Shown here: positions 1 through 4,745 of the stretch, one piece after another
How the letters are laid out: each line of letters opens with the position of its first letter
Numbering within the stretch: the stretch's first letter is position 1
Source of the DNA: Nitrososphaera sp.
GTDB taxonomy: Archaea; Thermoproteota; Nitrososphaeria; Nitrososphaerales; Nitrososphaeraceae
Direction: 5' to 3'
Assembly: GCA_025929855.1 (NCBI GenBank)
Contig: JAICPK010000049.1
Coordinates: 1-7,045 of the forward strand
Length of the DNA: 7,045 bases
Translations under genes and position numbers: made by a program
The notes under the pieces: model-generated
Seen by the model: the letters and a program-made list of their open reading frames with translations, nothing else
What the model was told of the DNA's origin: nothing
Databases searched by the model: none

Positions 1-638
1 ATCTGCTCCAGCTTGTCATGACTCTTGAAAACGCCATCACCTCCAAGATCCAGGTTATCATTCCAGTCAATATTGATTGCAGTAGGAATATGACCTGCAT
101 GCGCGGCCCTGATCGCTGAGCCATCGTACTCCTCTTTTGAGCGAGCATCAATTATGAATGACTTTTTGTTCTTGATAACTGAGTTTATGTGGACATAGTC
201 AGCAAGAATCTTGGGGTTTGGCTCTCCATTGAAATTTGAATGTACAAATGGGTTAGTCTGAGTCTCTGTCTTGTACCCTTCTGCCTTCCACTTCGTGAAT
301 CCTCCGTCTAGCATTGCGACTTTCTTATGGGAAAAATAAAGTAAGAGCCAGACGCCTCTTGCGGCAGACGTACCTGAGACATTATCATAAAATACAACAA
401 ACTTATCTTTTGAAACTCCAATGTTTGAGAGTAAAAATTTGCTTTGCCTATTGAATTGTATGATGCCTGATTTTGAGGTATCGATCCAGTGAAATTGCAT
501 GAGGTCAATGTTGACTGCGCTTGGTATGTGCGACTCCCCATAGCTTGAGAATGGCCTAGTATCTACTATGAGAAGGTTTCTGTCTTTAAGCATAGAGTGG
601 AGCTGAGAAGTCGATATAACGAAGTTAATACGCTGCAA
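1..638 (-). CDS. Two-domain sulfurtransferase (rhodanese family), 3' end cut by window edge
   Basis: Likely thiosulfate or 3-mercaptopyruvate sulfurtransferase, a cytoplasmic enzyme moving sulfane sulfur to an acceptor. 212 codons are visible. The first rhodanese domain (about residues 5-125) carries the family landmarks LLIVDTRP, GESHIPSAVNID, VVFYDN and a VAMLDGGFTKW segment; at the loop equivalent to the active site it has no cysteine, as usual for the inactive first domain. The second domain begins near residue 140 with FIIDARSKEEY and AGHIPTAINIDW and runs off the edge before the catalytic Cys loop, so activity and substrate class cannot be judged. The start is chosen as the TTG at 638. 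It follows an in-frame TAA, and it retains the conserved opening FVISTSQL, which would be lost from the later ATG at 593. It is divergent from the MntR-type gene, with only 52 bp between starts. The family call is secure; the exact start is moderately sure. Confidence 0.88.
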   Translation of the reverse strand, partial: MQRINFVISTSQLHSMLKDRNLLIVDTRPFSSYGESHIPSAVNIDLMQFHWIDTSKSGIIQFNRQSKFLLSNIGVSKDKFVVFYDNVSGTSAARGVWLLLYFSHKKVAMLDGGFTKWKAEGYKTETQTNPFVHSNFNGEPNPKILADYVHINSVIKNKKSFIIDARSKEEYDGSAIRAAHAGHIPTAINIDWNDNLDLGGDGVFKSHDKLEQ

Positions 639-690
639 GATTTTTTAACAGTGCTATATAGTATTTATTGTTATATAAGTCGCGGAGATA
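639..690. promoter_or_regulatory. Overlapping divergent promoters, sulfurtransferase / mntR
   Basis: A 52-bp AT-rich intergenic region carries two TATA-like boxes. The box GCTATATAG (653-661) is placed to start plus-strand transcription near 682-684, about 8 nt before the ATG at 691. The box CTTATATAA read on the minus strand (671-679) would start leftward transcription near 648, about 10 nt before the TTG at 638. The boxes therefore point across each other, so the two promoters share DNA. A GGAG at 684-687 lies close to the 691 start and may be a weak ribosome site. Transcription start positions are inferred from the usual archaeal TATA-to-start spacing. Confidence 0.55.
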
Positions 691-1179
691 ATGCAATTGG
701 CAAGGAAATTCAAGGACAAGGCAGACGATATAACGGGTGGCGGGAGTCGCCTCGAGTTCATACGTGATGCCCATAACGCTCAAAAGATTGATAGGACGAC
801 CCGCATGGAGGATTATCTTGAAGTCATTTATGAGTTGATAACCCAGAAGGGCTATGCCACTACAGTGGATATCTCTGATTACCTCAATGTCAGTTCACCC
901 AGCGTGACCAAAATGCTTCAAAGGCTGAATGAGAGCGGCCATGTAAACTACGAGAGATACCGCGGTATAAGCCTTACAGAATCGGGAGTGGCTATTGCAA
1001 AGAATATGCATGACAGACATGGTGTTTTGGCTGATTTTCTCAAGATGATCGGCGTGGATGAAGACACCGCCAACCGGGACGCCGAAGGTATCGAGCACCA
1101 TCTGCATCCGGAGACCCTCAAAAAACTTGAAGAATTCATCAGGCTAGTCAAGAGCCAGGGAATCAAAGGTATTGGCTAA
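691..1179 (+). CDS. mntR: MntR-type (DtxR family) metal-dependent transcriptional repressor
   Basis: A cytoplasmic DNA-binding repressor that senses Mn(II), and possibly Fe(II), and shuts off metal uptake genes. 162 residues. From Met39 the sequence follows Bacillus MntR closely: MEDYLEVIYELI opens the winged helix, SSPSVTKMLQRL (68-79) is the recognition helix, YERYRGISLTESG (88-99) is the wing, and the dimerisation helices carry DAEGIEHHL (130-138). All six MntR metal ligands can be assigned by alignment: Asp41, Glu44, His110, Glu132, Glu135 and His136. Asp and Glu where DtxR/IdeR carry Met and Cys point to the manganese-type site. There is no C-terminal SH3/FeoA domain, as in MntR. Odd feature: residues 1-38 form a hydrophilic extension absent from the Bacillus protein. 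Starting at the ATG at 805 would remove it, but the TATA box 30-38 bp upstream favours 691. Its stop overlaps that of the convergent PIN-ATPase gene. Family very sure, metal specificity inferred. Confidence 0.93.
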   Translation: MQLARKFKDKADDITGGGSRLEFIRDAHNAQKIDRTTRMEDYLEVIYELITQKGYATTVDISDYLNVSSPSVTKMLQRLNESGHVNYERYRGISLTESGVAIAKNMHDRHGVLADFLKMIGVDEDTANRDAEGIEHHLHPETLKKLEEFIRLVKSQGIKGIG

Positions 1180-3008
1180 CGTCTGCTAATGAATACCTTG
1201 ATCTCTTCTTGTCCTGCAATTATTGCGTTTAGGATCTTCTTTCCTGATTCGCTTCGCTTATCTATCTTTACCCTAGCCTTCTTACCTACCTGGCTGCTCA
1301 AAACGTACTCATCTTCGGCATACACATCTACCGTATGTCCAATAACATCATCATGGACTAAAATATTGATGGCGGAGCTTGTTTCGCTTATATCAAACTC
1401 AATTTCTTTGCCTAGAGTAGGAGTCTTGGCTTCAACGTCTATTTTGACACCCAGCATTTCCTCCAACTCAGAAACGGTAGAACCGCCTTTGCCTATTACC
1501 CTAGGTGCCGCTTCCTTGCTGACTCTTACCTGCACTTTGTTATCGGAAATAACGTTTACTTCGGCGCTTGGGTCAAACCTGCGCACAATGTCCATTATCT
1601 TGGACTGAGCCAGCTTGTGAATGCCACTTTCTATCCGTCCGCCCTTGGCCAGCTTCGACACTGGCACTACGACGTTTTCATCTCCAAATGTGTAGATTTC
1701 GTATTCTATTACGCCTGACTCAAAGTCGCGTACTTCAACCAAAGGCCTTGCAAGGTCCGCCTCAGTCATGCCACTGGGCACCTTGACAGTTAGGGTCAAT
1801 TCATAGACCTTCTTTATACCGCCCTCCCGCACAAAGATTATTGTGTCTAAGATATGAGGAACCATGCCAAGCTCGACTCGACCCATGAAGCGTTGGATTG
1901 CATCGAGCGGGCTGCTTGCATGCACTACACCTACCATACCTACGCCTGCAAGCCTCATGTCTGCAAATACTTCAAAGTCTTGCGCCCTTCTTACTTCATC
2001 GAAAATGGTGTAGTCGGGCCTTACTAAGAGCAAAATATCTACTGCTTTTTCAAAGCTGCCCTCAAGGGGACCATACTGCGTCACTTCATCAGGCACCTGT
2101 AGGTCACGCGGTGACTCAAAGGTCTTGACTATCTTGCCTCTTTTTGTATAAAATTGTGCAACACTGCTTGCAAGCGTACTCTTACCAGACCCCGGCGGAC
2201 CGGCTATTACTATCCCCTCTGCCTTGCCGGAAAGTCGCTCCATCAGTTTGTTGCTTGGATTGTAATCTTCAAGTTCAAGCCGAATGATTGGTCTGACTAT
2301 TGTCACTTCTAGTCCGTCAGAAAACGGCGGCCTTGTTATTGCAATCCTGAAGTTGCCATACTGAAGAACGGTGGCACCGCTCCTGCTTATTTCCACAGAG
2401 CCTGTGCCTGTCACCCTGCTCGCTTCAGATACTTCCCTGATTATGTTTAACAGCTGATGATAGGTGCTTTTTTCTTGGCTTATTTTGACAAGCTGGAAGT
2501 TACCTGGTTTTCCTCTCTTTGCCATTGGAAATGTTCCTTCCTTTAGGTGGACGCTCATTGTCGTGTCGTCAAAGTATCTTTCAAATTCTAGGTCAGTTGT
2601 CTTAGTCGGTGTCCGAATATGCATTGCATTGATGCCCTGTGCCTCTGCGACTAGCGCCTGGACATAATCAGCCGTGATGAGTGTGGCAGATTCGTGCATC
2701 GCAACATCTTTGATTATTGCGTCTATCCTACCATGCTTTGCAAGCCTGATGTCATCGAGGTCAGGCCGCTGACCCACAAAACGGAGACTAATGTTTTTTG
2801 CAGTACAGAGCTCCCTCATTTTCTTTATCTCTTCTAGCCCTACAAAGCCGTGCTCCTTGTTGGTAGAGGCCTGAGACTGGAGCTCATCTAGAACTGCCAG
2901 AGGGATAATAATGTCGCTCTCTTCTTCTATATTACCCGCTTCAAGCATCTTTGTTATTTCGCCGTCTATGATGATGCTAGTATCAAGGACGAATTTCTTA
3001 TTTCTCAA
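1176..3008 (-). CDS. PIN domain / PilT-family ATPase / KH domain protein
   Basis: Archaeal fusion protein of 610 residues (PINc plus PilT-like ATPase plus KH). The PIN nuclease-like domain (about 1-130) has the expected acidic residues: Asp9 in LDTSIIIDG, Glu42, Asp96 in GRIDAII and Asp114 in ITAD. The secretion-ATPase-like domain (about 235-420) has a Walker A GPPGSGKST at 270-278, a Walker B YTIFDEVRR with Asp337/Glu338, and the VVHASS histidine (His363). A KH RNA-binding domain (about 480-530) shows the VIGKGGS loop at 504-510, and a basic TRAM-like tail follows (about 555-610). This makes an ATP-driven RNA-binding or RNA-cleaving role plausible, but the cellular function is unknown. It is not a pilus motor by context: no pilin or TadC-type gene adjoins it. 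The TTG start is supported by GAGGT 7 nt upstream and by the PIN strand starting right after it. Length is typical and all motifs are intact. Confidence 0.93.
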   Translation of the reverse strand: MRNKKFVLDTSIIIDGEITKMLEAGNIEEESDIIIPLAVLDELQSQASTNKEHGFVGLEEIKKMRELCTAKNISLRFVGQRPDLDDIRLAKHGRIDAIIKDVAMHESATLITADYVQALVAEAQGINAMHIRTPTKTTDLEFERYFDDTTMSVHLKEGTFPMAKRGKPGNFQLVKISQEKSTYHQLLNIIREVSEASRVTGTGSVEISRSGATVLQYGNFRIAITRPPFSDGLEVTIVRPIIRLELEDYNPSNKLMERLSGKAEGIVIAGPPGSGKSTLASSVAQFYTKRGKIVKTFESPRDLQVPDEVTQYGPLEGSFEKAVDILLLVRPDYTIFDEVRRAQDFEVFADMRLAGVGMVGVVHASSPLDAIQRFMGRVELGMVPHILDTIIFVREGGIKKVYELTLTVKVPSGMTEADLARPLVEVRDFESGVIEYEIYTFGDENVVVPVSKLAKGGRIESGIHKLAQSKIMDIVRRFDPSAEVNVISDNKVQVRVSKEAAPRVIGKGGSTVSELEEMLGVKIDVEAKTPTLGKEIEFDISETSSAINILVHDDVIGHTVDVYAEDEYVLSSQVGKKARVKIDKRSESGKKILNAIIAGQEEIKVFISRR

Positions 3009-3106
3009 ATGGCTTACCTCTATTATGGCAATTTATTAAAGTATTTTTAATAAAAATAACTATGAACAATAACAATTTATGGTACATGACACTCAATGCT
3101 ATATAG
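3009..3106. promoter_or_regulatory. Divergent intergenic promoter region, PIN-ATPase / P-II
   Basis: 98 bp, very AT-rich. For the plus-strand P-II gene, AATTTATGG (3074-3082) is 25-33 bp before the ATG, the spacing expected of a leaderless archaeal promoter. A TATA-like GCTATATAG touches the ATG directly (3098-3106), too close to serve this start. For the minus-strand gene, TTATTAAAA-like sequence around 3046-3054 would give a short leader that still includes the GAGGT; TTTAATAA at 3033-3040 is a weaker option because it would exclude it. All assignments are by spacing and base composition only. Confidence 0.4.
3016..3020 (-). promoter_or_regulatory. Shine-Dalgarno GAGGT before TTG start
   Basis: On the minus strand GAGGT lies 7 nt before the TTG at 3008, a match to the 16S 3' end at good spacing. 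It is the clearest ribosome binding site in the window, and it decides the start of the PIN-ATPase-KH gene. The neighbouring genes look leaderless or nearly so. Confidence 0.7.
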
Positions 3107-3448
3107 ATGAAGAAGATAGAGGCCATGATCAGGTCTGAAAGAATGCCTGTTGTGAAGGAAAAGCTCAGGCAGATGAAAATTGGGGGCATGACAATTTCTA
3201 CAGTATCAGGATGGAGTAAGCAGCGTGAACTCCACTTGCAATGGAGAGGTCAGCCAGTAGCATACGATCTACTACCCAGAGTGAAGTTTGAGATAGTACT
3301 TCCAGACGATCAGGTAGACAAAGTGGTGCAGGCAGTCATCGAGTCTGCAAGAACCGGCGAGCACGGAGACGGCGTGATATTTGTGTCAACAATAGAGCAT
3401 GCATTCAACATCGCGACATTAGACAAGGACGAAAAAGTAGTCGTCTGA
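3107..3448 (+). CDS. Divergent P-II family (GlnB/GlnK-like) signalling protein
   Basis: A trimeric P-II fold protein of 113 residues that aligns without gaps to E. coli GlnB numbering through residue 91. Recognisable parts are the opening MKKIEAMIR, the VSGWSKQ segment at the T-loop base, DLLPRVKFEIVLPDDQV (54-70) and the B-loop TGEHGDG (83-89). Canonical P-II proteins sense ATP/ADP and 2-oxoglutarate and bind ammonium transporters or nitrogen enzymes. Here Gln39 and Gly87 are kept. Several ligand residues differ: Gly37 is Ser, Lys58 is Arg, Lys90 is Val, and the C-terminal RTGE-type segment is replaced (Arg101 to Asn, Arg103 to Ala). The uridylylated Tyr51 is Val. Ligand binding may therefore be altered or lost. 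An in-frame TAG just before the ATG fixes the start. No amt, glnA or other nitrogen gene is adjacent; the next gene, 5 bp downstream, is a secreted protease. Family sure, function unknown. Confidence 0.88.
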   Translation: MKKIEAMIRSERMPVVKEKLRQMKIGGMTISTVSGWSKQRELHLQWRGQPVAYDLLPRVKFEIVLPDDQVDKVVQAVIESARTGEHGDGVIFVSTIEHAFNIATLDKDEKVVV

Positions 3449-3453
3449 AAAAA

Positions 3454-4155
3454 ATGTGCAAGAAAATGTCGCTTCTTGCACTGACAGCAGTAGTGTTTCT
3501 TCTTATTGCCTTTAATTTTTCGCCAGGATTGGCTGCAAAGTATTACTCTGAGCAGACTGACTTTACAGAGACTTTTGTTCCTATGACAAGGCACAGCTGG
3601 AATAAAGACGACATAGAGAGCTGCATATACAAGGAAGACGGCGTTGACAATGCATACTATGTGTGGACAAAGCTGTCCGTGCAAAAGTGGCGGCAGGCAC
3701 TGCAGGAATACACAGGCAACCAAGAAGAGTGGAACATTACTGCAAGGTTTGTCGAATCTGATGCAGAGTTTGAATCGTGTGACATCAAGGTGTACATTTA
3801 TGACAAATATAGTGATTTTCCAGATTATCCTGCACAGACAGGCGCATACACATCTATGACATTCAAGGATGTAGCCGGCGAGGAGGAGGACAACAACTTT
3901 GATTTACGAATCTATCTTTCGCCGCTTGTACTACATGGCGACGGCGAGACCCAAATAAACCTGCCCTCATATGCCTTCAGGAACTCTGCAGTGCATGAAG
4001 TAGGCCATGTGCTTGGTCTTGGGCACATGCAATTGCAAAAGGGATATTTGATGTCGCCTCAATTTGACTTTTGGGAAACAAATGAACAGCTTCCTATAAC
4101 TACACTAGAACTTGATGCTGTAGTCAAAGCCTATGGAACTGACGGTTTTAGTTGA
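3454..4155 (+). CDS. Secreted matrixin-like zinc metalloprotease (metzincin)
   Basis: 233 residues. The N-terminus is a classic signal peptide: Lys3-Lys4, a hydrophobic stretch at about 6-22, and probable cleavage after GLAA (residue 28), so the enzyme should be exported. The catalytic site is the full metzincin motif HEVGHVLGLGH at 181-191: three zinc-binding histidines (181, 185, 191) and catalytic Glu182. A Met-turn follows with Met200 in YLMSPQ. The C-terminal LELDAVVKAYG resembles the last helix of matrixins. Cys57 and Cys109 could form a disulfide outside the cell. There is no archaemetzincin-type cysteine cluster after the motif and no C-terminal anchor. No clear propeptide cysteine switch is visible, so activation is unclear. 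The gene begins 5 bp after the P-II stop without a promoter of its own, which suggests co-transcription. The ATG at 3466 is an alternative start that only shortens the signal peptide. Substrate unknown. Confidence 0.87.
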   Translation: MCKKMSLLALTAVVFLLIAFNFSPGLAAKYYSEQTDFTETFVPMTRHSWNKDDIESCIYKEDGVDNAYYVWTKLSVQKWRQALQEYTGNQEEWNITARFVESDAEFESCDIKVYIYDKYSDFPDYPAQTGAYTSMTFKDVAGEEEDNNFDLRIYLSPLVLHGDGETQINLPSYAFRNSAVHEVGHVLGLGHMQLQKGYLMSPQFDFWETNEQLPITTLELDAVVKAYGTDGFS

Positions 4156-4156
4156 A

Positions 4157-4180
4157 CTATTATATAGAGATATATCCCGT
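4157..4180 (+). promoter_or_regulatory. TATA promoter of small zinc-finger gene
   Basis: ATTATATAG (4159-4167) sits just after the metalloprotease stop. At archaeal spacing it would start transcription near 4189, leaving an 11-nt leader before the ATG at 4200. A second box, GATATATC (4170-4177), would fit a leaderless start. Either gives the small gene its own promoter, separate from the P-II/protease pair. Confidence 0.5.
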
Positions 4181-4199
4181 GAGAAAAGTAAAATTTGTC

Positions 4200-4322
4200 A
4201 TGCCTAGCAATGAAGAGCATGGTGAGCCAGTGATGTGCAGCAAATGCAATATTGTATTTTCGACCGAGCGCGAATACTTGCAACATTATAATGAAATGCA
4301 CAGGATGTCAGAAAGTAGCTAA
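4200..4322 (+). CDS. C2H2 zinc-finger microprotein, 40 aa
   Basis: A complete small reading frame, ATG to TAA, encoding 40 residues. It contains one textbook C2H2 finger: Cys13-x2-Cys16, Phe20, Leu27, then His29-x4-His34. The spacing C-x2-C-x12-H-x4-H with the conserved Phe and Leu matches classical fingers. Seven to ten acidic or polar residues flank it on each side. Single-finger proteins of this size are frequent in Nitrososphaerota genomes and are presumed to bind nucleic acid or protein, but their targets are unknown. Two TATA-like boxes stand 23-41 bp upstream. No Shine-Dalgarno is seen. The finger motif and the promoter placement together make a real gene likely. Confidence 0.78.
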   Translation: MPSNEEHGEPVMCSKCNIVFSTEREYLQHYNEMHRMSESS

Positions 4323-4357
4323 TTACAAGTGCTAATATATTGCTGGCAGGTAAGGAG

Positions 4358-4405
4358 TACTTATCTATCTATCTCTCTATTTTCCTCACTTCCTCCTATC
4401 TTATC
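4358..4405 (+). terminator. G-free, pyrimidine-rich tract, possible terminator
   Basis: 48 nt with no G and few A, including TATC repeated three times (4362-4373) and a CTATTTTCC run. Archaeal termination depends mainly on T-rich tracts in the non-template strand, so this is a reasonable end for the zinc-finger transcript 36 bp upstream. The longest T run is only four, so the signal is modest. On the opposite strand the same bases are purine-rich and form the end of a possible decayed reading frame. Confidence 0.35.
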
Positions 4406-4507
4406 GGGCCCACCAACAAGAATTGTAGAAGCTCCGAATTTGTGAATCAGTTCTTAGTGAGGAAATGCATATTTAGCTACTCCAACTCGGAGAGTTGAAT
4501 TAGGCAT
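4361..4507 (-). pseudogene. Possible decayed microORF with one in-frame stop
   Basis: Minus-strand frame from an ATG at 4507: 17 codons (MPNSTLRVGVAKYAFPH), a TAA at 4456-4454, then 30 further open codons to a TAA at 4363-4361. The second part includes ELIHKFGASTILVGGPDKIG, whose glycine-rich, alternating hydrophobic make-up looks like real protein. One base change at the stop would restore a 48-residue product. A TATA-like AAAAATATT lies about 37 bp upstream of the ATG on this strand. I do not recognise the family. The sequence is short enough that chance is a serious alternative, so this is tentative. Confidence 0.25.
4381..4465. repeat. Perfect 10-bp inverted repeat, 65-nt loop
   Basis: TTTCCTCACT at 4381-4390 is the exact reverse complement of AGTGAGGAAA at 4456-4465. 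The next bases do not pair on either side. A shorter hairpin, CAACT/AGTTG around CGGAG, follows at about 4483-4497. The loop is long for a terminator, so this may be a structured RNA arm or chance. Confidence 0.5.
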
Positions 4508-4710
4508 ATAGAGTATTTCGATTTTCTATCCTGTTGAAGAATATTTTTCCAGCCTCTTAGGATTTCATGCTATGCTTATTCTTGCCCTATTGTGGTCCTG
4601 GCCTATAGACACACTGCAGAAATTATTTCACGGGCTCATGACACGTATAGAAGTCGCATCACATGACATAATGTTAAGCGGTTATTTTGCAGTCAGTCTG
4701 CCGCACAATC

Positions 4711-4720
4711 TCTATATAGG
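4711..4720 (+). promoter_or_regulatory. TATA box of methionine aminopeptidase gene
   Basis: TCTATATAGG centred near 4715 is about 30 bp before the ATG at 4746, which predicts transcription starting around 4740 with a leader of about 5 nt. Because this box lies inside the open frame that extends upstream to 4572, it argues that the extension is not translated. Confidence 0.55.
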
Positions 4721-4745
4721 AACGACAATACAAAATGAGAACAAG

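Larger units (their letters stand above)
4323..4745. other. 423-bp interval without a convincing intact gene
   Basis: This lies between the zinc-finger gene and the methionine aminopeptidase start. It holds a G-free pyrimidine tract, a 10-bp inverted repeat, a broken minus-strand reading frame and, at its right end, the aminopeptidase promoter. A TATA-like CTAATATATTG (4332-4342) could also start an RNA near 4362. An open plus-strand frame from 4572 joins the aminopeptidase frame, but the translated stretch resembles no known aminopeptidase N-terminus. No tRNA T-arm signature or C/D box pair was found. Confidence 0.6.

Noticed and set aside
1189..1608. 139-codon plus-strand open frame and similar frames opposite the PIN-ATPase gene
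   Set aside because: It lies fully antisense to a gene with intact domains, and its own translation shows no domain. It reflects codon bias of the real gene.
3098..3106. GCTATATAG immediately before the P-II ATG as its promoter
   Set aside because: Transcription would begin about 20 bp inside the gene, removing the first conserved strand. The AATTTATGG further upstream fits better.
3427..3453. Small hairpin GGACGA / TCGTCT over the P-II stop followed by an A run
   Set aside because: Six weak pairs with an A tail, not a T tail, on the coding strand. It is not a convincing terminator, and the next gene starts at once.
3310..3723. 137-codon minus-strand open frame across the P-II/protease junction
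   Set aside because: It is antisense to two well-supported genes, and its cysteine- and phenylalanine-rich translation resembles no known protein.
4508..4570. Second minus-strand open stretch upstream of the broken microORF
   Set aside because: It is in a different frame, has no start codon and ends at a stop after about 30 codons, so it does not extend the microORF.
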